Shown piece after piece: positions 1 to 7,129 of a stretch of 25,079 nt of DNA. Source of the DNA: Oribacterium sp. UBA3737. GTDB taxonomy: Bacteria; Bacillota_A; Clostridia; Lachnospirales; Lachnospiraceae. Made by a program: the position numbers and the translations under genes. Below the pieces are notes generated by a model. It searched no databases. It had not been told where the DNA came from and saw only the letters and a list, made by a program, of their open reading frames with translations. How positions within the stretch are numbered: the stretch's first letter is position 1; every line of letters begins with the position of its first letter. Where the stretch lies: contig DFGZ01000172.1 in assembly GCA_002371295.1 (NCBI GenBank), positions 1 through 25,079 on the forward strand, written 5' to 3'.

Positions 1-704
1 AGATTGTTAAGATCCGAAAAGATGGATTCCTTGCTCACCCTCGTAATCCCCGTCATGATCGCTCTTTCCATTGACGGATTGGTCTTGAAGGTATTGTTGA
101 ACATAGTTCGGATAAATGAAGTCATCTCATCCCAGTACCCCTGGATATATGCCTCCTGAAGGGGGGTATCATATTCATCAAGGAATATGAGAACCTTTTT
201 CCCATAGTATTTTTCAAGAAGCAGCGAGAGAAGATTCAGAGAATATTCTGCATCCGCATCACTCATATCCTCTTTGATGTTTGCAAATGCAATCTTTTCG
301 TTTTCATCAAAGTTTTCATATTCCCTTAGAAATGAATACTCTGAAAAAAGCTTCACAATCTGCTTCTTAATTCCGACTGTCGCATCCGAATAATCCTTAC
401 CTTTTACCCCTGCAAAGGTCATAAATATAACGGGATACGTTCCCTGAAGCTTTCGGAACTTCTCCTCCTTCCATATACCAAGCCCTTCAAAGAGGTCGCT
501 TCTTCCGGCGTACTTATTGGAAAAGAAATAATTGCACATGTTCATGGTTATGGTCTTACCGAACCGGCGCGGACGGGTGATCAGCGTAACTGAATCCTCG
601 CTTTCCCACCAATTCTTTATAAACGATGTCTTATCAACATAAAAACAATTCTTTTCAATCAAGCTTGCATAATCCTGTGTGCCAATCGATACCTGTCTTG
701 CCAC
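1..704 (-). CDS. AAA-ATPase-like / DUF1703 family protein, partial (C-terminus beyond the window)
   Basis: Reading from a GTG at 704-702 towards base 1 gives 234 open codons, and the gene runs off the left edge. AGGAGG ends seven bases before the GTG, and an in-frame TGA just upstream leaves this as the only sensible start. The start of the protein (VARQVSIGTQDYASLIEKN) and FYVDKT are typical of the AAA-ATPase-like family (PF09820), usually followed by a DUF1703 nuclease-like domain, which would lie outside the window. Seen in the sequence are a Walker A-like loop (RPRRFGKT), a Walker B (VLIFLDEYDTPL) and the sensor-like TGITRVSKESIF. The family is abundant and multicopy in Lachnospiraceae and Bacteroidetes; its biological role is not established, though a defence or mobile-element link is often suspected. 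It is richer in A+T than fba next door, so it may be an accessory gene. Confidence 0.88.
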   Translation of the reverse strand, partial: MARQVSIGTQDYASLIEKNCFYVDKTSFIKNWWESEDSVTLITRPRRFGKTITMNMCNYFFSNKYAGRSDLFEGLGIWKEEKFRKLQGTYPVIFMTFAGVKGKDYSDATVGIKKQIVKLFSEYSFLREYENFDENEKIAFANIKEDMSDADAEYSLNLLSLLLEKYYGKKVLIFLDEYDTPLQEAYIQGYWDEMTSFIRTMFNNTFKTNPSMERAIMTGITRVSKESIFSDLNN

Positions 705-731
705 CTCATCACCTCCTCAAGTCAGTTTAGT

Positions 732-785
732 GTCCGGTTAATTAGAAATTTCCATACAAGTATAGTGTTTCTTAATTAACCGGAC
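732..785 (-). promoter_or_regulatory. Imperfect inverted repeat around a possible promoter of the AAA-ATPase-like gene
   Basis: GTCCGGTTAATTAGAAA (732-748) and TTTCTTAATTAACCGGAC (768-785) pair almost perfectly, with one bulged base and a 19-base spacer. On the minus strand the spacer carries TATACT (764-759), a plausible -10, but no good -35 is seen. The element sits 28 bases upstream of the GTG start. It could be an operator flanking the promoter, an mRNA leader hairpin or the trace of a small mobile element. The pairing is seen directly; the function is inferred. Confidence 0.45.
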
Positions 786-893
786 TAATGCGCCGGATGT
801 TTGCCTTTATTTTACCGTATCTATTTACGCCGCGCAATTGTAAAATATCGTGCCTCCAAAAAGAAGGGATTTAAGCTCCCCGGCTCGCCGCCC

Positions 894-924
894 GAAAAAA
901 GGCCCTGCCGGTATGGCAGGGCCT
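894..924 (-). terminator. Rho-independent terminator of fba
   Basis: A perfect 10-bp stem AGGCCCTGCC / GGCAGGGCCT (900-909 and 915-924) with a 5-base loop is followed, in the minus direction, by six Ts (complement of 895-900). It begins 21 bases after the fba stop codon. This is a textbook intrinsic terminator. Confidence 0.92.
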
Positions 925-944
925 GGAATAGATCAATTATTATC

Positions 945-1808
945 TCACGCCTTATTGGCAGAACCGAATACTGCTACGCGGTCCTTAACCTCATCGCGTA
1001 TAGCCTGTGCACCGGGAGCCAGAAGCTTACGGGGATCGTAGCCCTTACCCTGAAGATCCTTGCCTTCCTCGATGTACTTACGTGTTGCAGCTGCGAAAAC
1101 AAGCTGGCACTCGGTGTTTACATTAACCTTTGCAACACCCATGGAGATGGCCTTCTTGATCTGGTCATCCGGGATGCCGCTGCCGCCATGAAGTACGAGC
1201 GGGGTATCTCCGGTCTTTGCCTTGATTGCCTCCAGAACCTGGAACTGCAGACCAGCCCAGTTAGCGGGATACTTACCGTGGATATTACCGATACCGCAAG
1301 CCAGCATGGTCACGCCCAGAGCGTTAACCTGTGCGCACTCGTCCGGATCTGCACACTCGCCTGTAGAAACAACGCCGTCTTCCTCGCCGCCGATTCCGCC
1401 AACCTCTGCCTCCAGAGAAATGCCCTTCTCATTGCAGATGGCAACCAGTTCCTTGGTCTTTGCAATGTTCTCTTCCAGCGGAAGGGAGGAGCCATCAAAC
1501 ATGATAGATGTAAAGCCGGCTTCGATACATGCCTTAGCACCTTCATATGAACCATGATCCAGATGCAGAGCTACAGGAACAGTGATTCCCAGAGACTCAT
1601 CCATAGCCTTAACCATAGCGGATACTGTCTTAAAACCGGTCATATACTTGCCGGCACCCTCGGATACACCCAGGATAACGGGAGTCTTCAGTTCTTCGCA
1701 CTCCAGCAGGATGGACTTTGTCCACTCCAGATTGTTGATGTTAAACTGAGCCACTGCATAATGGCCTTCTACTGCCTTCTTCAGCATTTCTGTAGCTGAT
1801 ACTAACAT
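945..1808 (-). CDS. fba: Class II fructose-1,6-bisphosphate aldolase
   Basis: A 287-aa zinc-dependent aldolase that reversibly cleaves fructose 1,6-bisphosphate to dihydroxyacetone phosphate and glyceraldehyde 3-phosphate in cytosolic glycolysis/gluconeogenesis. Seen directly: ALHLDHG at 80-86, with the catalytic Asp84 and zinc ligand His85; SLEAEVG at 131-137, with a further metal ligand; GNIHGKY, with His177; LHGGSGIP, with His207 and the phosphate-binding GGSG; and VAKVNVNTE at 225-233. The length is normal for the roughly 285-residue bacterial (GatY/FbaA-like) subgroup. ATG at 1808 has GGAGG at 1820-1816 with seven-base spacing. It has its own strong promoter and terminator, so it is probably monocistronic, though read-through from the DeoR-type gene upstream is possible. 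Substrate specificity (FBP versus tagatose-1,6-bisphosphate) is inferred from family resemblance. Confidence 0.96.
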   Translation of the reverse strand: MLVSATEMLKKAVEGHYAVAQFNINNLEWTKSILLECEELKTPVILGVSEGAGKYMTGFKTVSAMVKAMDESLGITVPVALHLDHGSYEGAKACIEAGFTSIMFDGSSLPLEENIAKTKELVAICNEKGISLEAEVGGIGGEEDGVVSTGECADPDECAQVNALGVTMLACGIGNIHGKYPANWAGLQFQVLEAIKAKTGDTPLVLHGGSGIPDDQIKKAISMGVAKVNVNTECQLVFAAATRKYIEEGKDLQGKGYDPRKLLAPGAQAIRDEVKDRVAVFGSANKA

Positions 1809-1839
1809 TGTTCTACCTCCATTGATTTTATGTTTTCAT

Positions 1840-1855
1840 AACAGGATGTCCTGTT
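1840..1855. promoter_or_regulatory. 16-bp palindrome in the fba leader (candidate operator)
   Basis: AACAGGATGTCCTGTT has perfect 7-bp arms around a 2-base centre. It lies about 20-35 bases downstream of the fba -10 and 20 bases before the fba ribosome binding site, a position suited to a repressor site or a short leader hairpin. The DeoR-type regulator encoded just upstream is an obvious candidate partner, but that is inference. Confidence 0.4.
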
Positions 1856-1875
1856 AATCATGACTAACCGCTTTC

Positions 1876-1904
1876 ATTATAGTACACTTCCGTTTTTTAT
1901 ACAA
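1876..1904 (-). promoter_or_regulatory. Probable housekeeping promoter of fba
   Basis: On the minus strand TTGTAT (1904-1899) and a perfect TATAAT (1881-1876) are separated by exactly 17 bases, giving an RNA start near 1869 and a leader of roughly 60 bases. The strength of the match suits a highly expressed glycolytic gene. The -35 lies inside the first of three iterated repeats. Confidence 0.75.
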
Positions 1905-1941
1905 CTGGTTTTTTATACAACCGGTCATTTTATACATCCGG
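1893..1941. repeat. Three iterated ~16-bp repeats covering and preceding the fba -35
   Basis: TTTTTTATACAACTGG (1893-1908), TTTTTTATACAACCGG (1909-1924) and CATTTTATACATCCGG (1926-1941) form three near-identical units at 16-17-base period. They overlap the -35 and extend upstream of it in the minus direction. Iterated sites at a promoter are typical of regulator binding arrays; the neighbouring DeoR-type protein is the natural candidate. Confidence 0.6.
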
Positions 1942-1974
1942 CCGTAAAATATGGCAGTTACATTCACCAAAGTA

Positions 1975-2742
1975 TCATTCGGAAAGTCCGAGCTTCACCA
2001 CACGAACCTCCTGCACCCGGGCAATTTCTTCCGGCGGCTCAGCATCTGTCAGGATGATGCCGCTTCCCAGAGTAGCGAAGGTAACTGTCCGGCTTACGCC
2101 GAATTTTTCCTTTGTGATCAGAAAAAACCGTCTGGCAGACACCGTTGCCGCAGCCGCCGTGCGGCGCACCAGTCCTTCCCGGACACCCGCCGTGGTAAAA
2201 CCCATGGAAACGCTTACGCCGTCTGCACCGAAAAATCCGATGGAAAACCGGTTTTTCTGCACGCCCAGAATCGCATCCGCCCCCACAGTCACCGAACCGG
2301 TTCCGTTCATTGATCCCCCGATCAGGGTCGTTTTGAACCCGGCTGCCCCCAGCTTCGCCGCAGCCGGAAGGGAATTGGTTACGTACTCCGCATCTTTTTC
2401 CGTCAGATAAGCGATCACCATCCGCACCGTATGTCCGGAATCGATATATACCCGGTCTCCCGGCCTGATCAGCTCTGCTGCCGTTCTGGCGATCCGGATC
2501 ATGCCCTGCTTTTTCTCATCATCCGTAGGTTCCTCCGCTATCTCCTCTGCCGAAGCATCCTCCGGAAGAAAGACCGCTCCGCCGAATATCCTGCGGATAT
2601 CTCCCCGGGCAGCCAATTCGGCCATATCCCGGCGGATCGTGGATTCCGAAACCTGCAGCTGATCTCTCAGCTCAGCCACAGATACTGTTTTTTTCTCTCG
2701 GATTATCTCCAGAATTATTTCTTTTCTTTCATCCGTAAGCAC
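1975..2742 (-). CDS. DeoR-family sugar-metabolism transcriptional regulator
   Basis: A cytosolic DNA-binding protein of 255 aa from the GTG at 2742. The N-terminal winged helix-turn-helix carries VSVAELRDQLQVSESTIRRDM (residues ~19-39), followed by the RRIFGGA signature. The C-terminal DeoR sensor domain shows YIDSGHT, TNSLP, LIGGSMN and FFGADGV, the usual sugar-phosphate-binding segments. GGAGG at 2753-2749 with six-base spacing picks the GTG, and DeoR proteins commonly begin LTDERKE; an in-frame TTG at 2778 would add 12 atypical residues from a duplicated segment. It lies 85 bases after thiG and 166 bases before fba. The likely role is control of fba or a fructose/tagatose-type pathway in response to a phosphorylated sugar. 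The exact effector is not visible. Confidence 0.9.
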   Translation of the reverse strand: MLTDERKEIILEIIREKKTVSVAELRDQLQVSESTIRRDMAELAARGDIRRIFGGAVFLPEDASAEEIAEEPTDDEKKQGMIRIARTAAELIRPGDRVYIDSGHTVRMVIAYLTEKDAEYVTNSLPAAAKLGAAGFKTTLIGGSMNGTGSVTVGADAILGVQKNRFSIGFFGADGVSVSMGFTTAGVREGLVRRTAAAATVSARRFFLITKEKFGVSRTVTFATLGSGIILTDAEPPEEIARVQEVRVVKLGLSE

Positions 2743-2765
2743 TTCCGGCCTCCGTTTCCCGCCCG

Positions 2766-2860
2766 GCGAACTAAGCAAATCTTCATTCCTCTATTTTCAC
2801 CAGCGGACTAAGCAAAGCTTTCTTCCTCTAATTCTCCCCGGCGGACTGAGCAGCGCTTCC
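2766..2860. repeat. Tandem imperfect 37-38-bp repeats across the thiG stop / regulator start
   Basis: Units beginning at 2766, 2803 and 2841 share GCGAACTAAGCAAA, GCGGACTAAGCAAA and GCGGACTGAGCAGC. Units 1 and 2 also share the following CTTC..CCTCTA block. About 2.5 copies are present. On the minus strand each full unit carries an AGAGGAA Shine-Dalgarno-like segment. The array covers the end of thiG and the spacer before the DeoR-type gene, and the in-frame TTG at 2778 derives from it. Confidence 0.65.
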
Positions 2861-3604
2861 CTTTTCAGCTTCCAGCCTGGCGGAAAGAAATGCAACCCGG
2901 CCGGCCTGCACCGCTTTCCGGAAGGCCTCAGCCATCAGGGGCAGATTGCCTGCCGTGGAAAGCGCCGTATTGACCATCACCGCAGCGCAGCCCATTTCCA
3001 TGGCCGCACATGCCTCAGAGGGTCTGCCGATACCGGCGTCCACAATAATGGGAAGAGGAATCTCATCCAGAAGCATCCGTATAAAGTCCTTTGTTCTGAG
3101 ACCCCCGCCGCTTCCGCTGGGAGAGGCCAGCGGCATAAGCGCCACAGCCCCTGCCTCGTACAGCTGCTGGGCAATATTGATATCCGGGTAAATATAAGGC
3201 AGAACCTGAAAGCCCTCCTTCACCAGAATCCTGGTTGCCTCAAGGGTAGCCGGATTATCCGGAAGCAGATATTTAAAGTCGTTCATGACCTCCAGCTTAA
3301 TAAAGCTGCCCATACCCCTTTCTCTTGCTTTCATGGCGAGGCGGACCGCCTCCTCCGTCGTCGCAGCGCCCAGCGTATTGGGCAGGATACGAACCTCCGG
3401 CGGAATAAAGCCGGTTCCGCTCTCCGGGTCATCCATGGAGTCCACCGCCACCGATATCCACTGCACGCCGGCGTAGCGGACGACCGCATCGATCAGCTCT
3501 TCGGTATACCGCGCAGATTTTCCCGAGCCCAGAAAAAACCGGGAGGTAAACCTTTCCCCGCCGATCAGGAGCGCATCCTCATCCCTTCTATAAACCGATT
3601 CCAT
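2828..3604 (-). CDS. thiG: Thiazole synthase ThiG
   Basis: A 258-aa cytosolic TIM-barrel enzyme that forms the thiazole phosphate half of thiamine from 1-deoxyxylulose 5-phosphate, a dehydroglycine/glycine imine and sulfur carried by ThiS. Visible ThiG signatures are FFLGSGK near residue 23, RILPNTLGA at 72-80, IKLEV with the Schiff-base Lys103, LMPLASPSGSG near 157-166 and IIVDAGIGRPSEA at 187-197. The PLASPSGSGGG loop differs somewhat from the usual PLGAPIGSG. Its ATG overlaps the murI stop by one base (TAATG), which indicates translational coupling. No thiS, thiF or thiH lies beside it, so it is an orphan relative to usual thiamine operons; those partners must be elsewhere if it works in thiamine synthesis. 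Confidence 0.9.
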   Translation of the reverse strand: MESVYRRDEDALLIGGERFTSRFFLGSGKSARYTEELIDAVVRYAGVQWISVAVDSMDDPESGTGFIPPEVRILPNTLGAATTEEAVRLAMKARERGMGSFIKLEVMNDFKYLLPDNPATLEATRILVKEGFQVLPYIYPDINIAQQLYEAGAVALMPLASPSGSGGGLRTKDFIRMLLDEIPLPIIVDAGIGRPSEACAAMEMGCAAVMVNTALSTAGNLPLMAEAFRKAVQAGRVAFLSARLEAEKGSAAQSAGEN

Positions 3605-4416
3605 TACAGATCTCTTACCTCCTCCAACCGGTTATGCAGTCTCTGGAGATGCCCGAGTATTTCCTCTTTTTCCACCTTTTCCCCGGAGAAGAAATACTGC
3701 GTTCTCGCATTCCCCAGACTGGCTGTATCCGGAAACCATACCTTCCGGTCCTCCGTCTCCTCTAACCCCGTCAGAGACATGAGCCGCCTCACCGTTCCCA
3801 GATTGCCGTCGATCAGCCGGCTCTCCGCCGGAATGAACCTGCGGAATCCGGGTTTGAAATAATTAAAATGCGTACAGCCCAGAACCAGCGCCGAATACTG
3901 CGACATATCCCGGTCCCGGAACTGTTCCGAGAGATACTCTTCCACTTCCGGCCCGTCAAAAATCTCTTTTTCCGCAAAGCTGACCAGCTTCGGCATGGCC
4001 AGAAGATCCGCCGCGTGACCTCTGTCCACCCTTTCCAGCAGGTCATGGAGCTTATCCTCCCGGATCGTCACCGGCGTCGCCATGACAAGCACCCTTTTTC
4101 CCTCCGGATTCTGGAGAACCGCAGGCTTTACCGCCGGTTCCATGGCTACAATGGGAACAGGGAGCGTCCTTCTCAGCTCCGCCGCCGCCACGCTTGTGGC
4201 CGTATTGCAGGCGATCAGAATGACCTCCGCCCCTTTTTCCAAAAGAAAGGACGTGATCTCCTTCGCATATGAAAGAATTTCCTCATTCGTCCGGCTGCCG
4301 TAGGGCACATGATCCGTATCCGCATAAAACAGGTAATCCGCATCCCCTATATGATGATATGCCTCATGCAGAACGGATATGCCGCCGATACCGGAATCAA
4401 ATATACCGATCCTCAT
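3604..4416 (-). CDS. murI: Glutamate racemase
   Basis: A 270-aa cytosolic racemase that makes D-glutamate for peptidoglycan. Seen directly: GIFDSGIGG at 4-12, PYGSRT at 38-43, the first catalytic cysteine in IACNTAT (Cys70) and the second in LGCTHF (Cys181). Length is normal. The start ATG at 4416 lies within the ATGA overlap with the end of the MATE gene, and its stop overlaps the thiG start, so the three genes are almost certainly co-translated from one mRNA. The Asp/Glu racemase family contains aspartate racemases as well, but the motif spacing and length fit MurI. Confidence 0.94.
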   Translation of the reverse strand: MRIGIFDSGIGGISVLHEAYHHIGDADYLFYADTDHVPYGSRTNEEILSYAKEITSFLLEKGAEVILIACNTATSVAAAELRRTLPVPIVAMEPAVKPAVLQNPEGKRVLVMATPVTIREDKLHDLLERVDRGHAADLLAMPKLVSFAEKEIFDGPEVEEYLSEQFRDRDMSQYSALVLGCTHFNYFKPGFRRFIPAESRLIDGNLGTVRRLMSLTGLEETEDRKVWFPDTASLGNARTQYFFSGEKVEKEEILGHLQRLHNRLEEVRDL

Positions 4417-5852
4417 GCCGCTGCCACCTCCCCTTCATCCGGAATCTTCCGGATTACACGGTTATTTATCCTGAACAGGAAGAATACGCAAAACAGAAGG
4501 GACGCCAGCTCCGCCATGGGGAAGCACCACCACACAAGAGATATCCCGCCGATCTTTCCCAGAATATAAGCCGCAGGAAGAAGGACAGCCATCTGTCTCG
4601 CCAGAGAGACGATCATGCTGTACACACCATTTCCCAGCGCCTGGAAAAAGTTCGAGGCGATAATGCAGAACCAGGCCAGAAGATAATGCACGCCGATCTT
4701 CCGAAGAGCCGGAACGCCATACAGGATCAGGGTGTCATCCCCGGTCTTAAAAAGATTTAACAGGGTGCCCGGAATCAGCTCGAACAGCAAAAAGCCGATG
4801 AACATGATAAAGAAGGCGTAGATCAGGCTGTACCGGAACGACATGATCACCCGGTGCCTCCTTCTGGCGCCATAATTGTATGCGGCAATGGGTACCATGG
4901 CGTTTCCCAGACCGATGATCGGCATAAAGAAGAAGCTCTGGAGCTTATAATATACGGTAAACACTGCCACTGCCCCGCTGTTCAGTGAAAGGATGATGGC
5001 ATTCATGCCAAAGTTCATGACTGCACCGACCGCCTGCATAATGATGGCCGGAAGGCCCACCGAATAAATCTGGCGGATGATCCTGCCGTTTGGCCGGAAG
5101 CCCCGGAAGGAAAACTGGATATCCGGATTCTTCTTCAGATTGAGCCATATCCCGATTATCGTGGCCACAGTCTGTCCGAATACTGTTGCCACAGCCGCCC
5201 CCGCAACGCCCATCTTCGGCGCGCCAAAGAGGCCATAGATCAGAATGGGATCCATGATGCAGTTGATCACTGCACCGGCCAGCTGCGGTATCATGGAGAG
5301 CAGCGTGCGTCCCGTGGACTGCAGAAGCCTCTCGAAGATCACCTCCATATAAACTGCCAGCGAGCAGCAGCATACGATGGTAAGGTATGTTGTTCCATAT
5401 TCCAGCTTTCTGCCATCGGCGCCCTGCCCGGAAATGATCGCCCGTGAAAAGAATACGCCGATCATCAGATTGATGAGATAGGTTACGGCCATCAAAAAAA
5501 TCGCATGGACCGCTGTACTGTTTACGGTTTTCTGGTCCTTTGCGCCAAGCGCGCGGGAAAGGACGGCATTCACGCCGACACCGGTTCCCACACCGAGGGC
5601 GATAATGAGAATCTGTACCGGAAAGGCAAGGCCCAGAGCACTGATGGCATCGGTACCGGCAGAAACGAATTCTCCCGCTTCATTAAATACCTGTTCATCT
5701 GTAGTGATCCGGGACACGAAAACGCTGTCCACCACGTTATAAAGTGCCTGAACGAGCATGGACAGCATCATTGGCCACGCCATGGAAACCAAAAGGCGGT
5801 TTACCGGCATGACCCCCATCTTATTCTCTTTTTGAATATCTGATTGTTCCAT
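4413..5852 (-). CDS. MATE-family multidrug/toxin efflux transporter
   Basis: A 479-aa integral membrane protein with about twelve hydrophobic segments in two MatE halves. The first begins at VNRLLVSMAWPMMLSMLVQALYN (residues ~18-40), with the typical NVVDSVFVSRI following, and the second begins around residue 245 (YSVGLPAIIMQAVGAVMN). This arrangement is characteristic of the NorM/DinF/MepA superfamily, which exports cationic drugs or metabolites in exchange for Na+ or H+. The substrate cannot be predicted from sequence. The start at 5852 has only a weak ribosome binding site; a downstream ATG at MGVMPVNR (residue 12) is an alternative. It is the first gene of the overlapped MATE-murI-thiG operon, which is an unusual partnership. 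Confidence 0.93.
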   Translation of the reverse strand: MEQSDIQKENKMGVMPVNRLLVSMAWPMMLSMLVQALYNVVDSVFVSRITTDEQVFNEAGEFVSAGTDAISALGLAFPVQILIIALGVGTGVGVNAVLSRALGAKDQKTVNSTAVHAIFLMAVTYLINLMIGVFFSRAIISGQGADGRKLEYGTTYLTIVCCCSLAVYMEVIFERLLQSTGRTLLSMIPQLAGAVINCIMDPILIYGLFGAPKMGVAGAAVATVFGQTVATIIGIWLNLKKNPDIQFSFRGFRPNGRIIRQIYSVGLPAIIMQAVGAVMNFGMNAIILSLNSGAVAVFTVYYKLQSFFFMPIIGLGNAMVPIAAYNYGARRRHRVIMSFRYSLIYAFFIMFIGFLLFELIPGTLLNLFKTGDDTLILYGVPALRKIGVHYLLAWFCIIASNFFQALGNGVYSMIVSLARQMAVLLPAAYILGKIGGISLVWWCFPMAELASLLFCVFFLFRINNRVIRKIPDEGEVAAA

Positions 5853-5927
5853 TTTTTTACTGTTTCTCTCGATCTAACTGTTTTTTTGCTCTGCAGCAGC
5901 CATAACACCCGTGTGCATCCTAAGGAT

Positions 5928-5933
5928 ATTATA
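5928..5933 (-). promoter_or_regulatory. Possible -10 of the MATE-murI-thiG operon
   Basis: A perfect TATAAT on the minus strand lies 76 bases upstream of the MATE start, but the -35 position reads TTCTCG, a poor match. An AGCCCTC / GAGGGCT pair (5940-5946 and 5980-5986) just upstream could form a long-loop hairpin after the NYN gene. It lacks a T-run, so no terminator is claimed. Confidence 0.35.
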
Positions 5934-6005
5934 CTGATCAGCCCTCCGCCCGAGAAGAAAACCATCTCTAAATATTTGTGAGGGCTGTGCATATACATGC
6001 CGGGA

Positions 6006-6962
6006 TCAGGAATTACGGATCTGGTTGCTGCTTCCGCTGGTATCAATCTGCAGCTCCTGAATACTGTTGATAAACTTGGAAAGTGTAGAATAACCATATT
6101 CCTTCTCGTTGAAGTTCGGGAATTTCTGATGGATCTTCTGGCCCAGAAGTCCAAGCTCGATTCCCCGCTCATCGCCCTTCTTCACCAGCTCGATCACATA
6201 TCGCGTAACCCTGTCCTTCAGATCCTGATCTTCTCTCGCTTCCACGATCACGGTACTGTTGGTTTTTTTCAGATTGAAGTTCGGAAGCTCACTGATAAAG
6301 GTGGAAAGGGAGCTGTAGCCGTAATTCCGGACATCGAAATCGGAGTACTTCTTCTGCAGACGGCTGCCGATCTCTCCAAGACCGGTTTCCTTACCCTTAT
6401 TATCATTCTCGGTAATGATCTCCAGAATTGCGCTTTCCACGGTTCTCTGACTCAGCACATTTTCTGCACGCTTCTTCTTGTTCTTCTTATCCGCATTCTT
6501 CTTTCCGCTTACCTCCTCCTCCTCGGACTGCTCCAGAAGGAGTTCCAGATCCGTAAAGACCGAGCAGGCCGCACGGAAAGACCGCGGCGTCTTATTCTCC
6601 CCCATGCCGATAACATGCATACCGGACTCCCTGAGCCGGCTGGCCAGGCGGGTGAAGTCTCCATCGCTGGACACAATACAAAAGCCCTCCACGCTTCCGG
6701 TATAAAGAATATCCATAGCATCAATGATCAGTGTGGAATCCGTTGCATTTTTCCCCACCGTATTCCTGAACTGCTGAATAGGCGTAATGGAATTTTCCAT
6801 CAGCTCCTTCTTCCACTTGGAGGTATTGGGCGTAGTCCAGTCGCCATAGATCCTTTTATAGGTCACGACTCCATACTTTGTCATCTCATCCAGAATGCTT
6901 GAGATATATTTTGCAGATATATTGTCCGAATCGATCAAAACCGCATATTTTTTATCTTCCAT
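6006..6962 (-). CDS. NYN-domain (LabA-like PIN) protein with two OST-HTH/LOTUS modules
   Basis: A 318-aa cytosolic protein. Residues 5-142 form a NYN/PIN-like nuclease fold: VLIDSDNIS with Asp11 and Asp13, TDSTLIIDAMDIL with Asp75 and Asp81, and IVSSDGDFTRLASRLRE with Asp100 and Asp102, the acidic cluster expected of a metal-dependent RNase. A charged, lysine-rich linker (about 146-170) leads to two OST-HTH/LOTUS repeats. Their matching cores are RNYGYSSLSTFISELP (212-227) and KEYGYSTLSKFINSIQ (287-302). In this family the NYN domain is thought to cut RNA and LOTUS modules bind RNA, including G-rich RNA in studied examples; the target is unknown. A GGAAG eight bases before the ATG supports the start. 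It is transcribed alone or ahead of the MATE operon. Confidence 0.9.
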   Translation of the reverse strand: MEDKKYAVLIDSDNISAKYISSILDEMTKYGVVTYKRIYGDWTTPNTSKWKKELMENSITPIQQFRNTVGKNATDSTLIIDAMDILYTGSVEGFCIVSSDGDFTRLASRLRESGMHVIGMGENKTPRSFRAACSVFTDLELLLEQSEEEEVSGKKNADKKNKKKRAENVLSQRTVESAILEIITENDNKGKETGLGEIGSRLQKKYSDFDVRNYGYSSLSTFISELPNFNLKKTNSTVIVEAREDQDLKDRVTRYVIELVKKGDERGIELGLLGQKIHQKFPNFNEKEYGYSTLSKFINSIQELQIDTSGSSNQIRNS

Positions 6963-7086
6963 TTTCTATCTTCCAGTTTCTCCTCTTCATAATTCTACTG
7001 TTTTTATTTGGGCTGTTATTGTCTGGTCTTTTTTATGACTGTTTAGCGGGCGCTTTAATGTCCGGTTTATTTTATGTTTACAGCTT

Positions 7087-7115
7087 ATTGTACCAAATCT
7101 TTTTCATAACGTAAA
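7087..7115 (-). promoter_or_regulatory. Probable promoter of the NYN-OST-HTH gene
   Basis: On the minus strand TTTACG (7115-7110) and TACAAT (7092-7087) are spaced by 17 bases, 125 bases before the start codon. The A/T-rich leader between it and the gene contains no other convincing element. Confidence 0.45.
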
Positions 7116-7129
7116 GAAGTTCTCTCTCT

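Noticed and set aside
801..1550. A 249-codon plus-strand frame overlapping fba
   Set aside because: It is antisense to a well-conserved aldolase and crosses its terminator; no domain is visible.
2743..2778. Upstream TTG start for the DeoR-type regulator (267 aa)
   Set aside because: The GTG at 2742 has GGAGG at good spacing and gives the usual LTDERKE start, while the extra residues come from a duplicated spacer.
5853..6005. TPP riboswitch ahead of the thiG-containing operon
   Set aside because: No CUGAGA ... ACCUGA type core is present.
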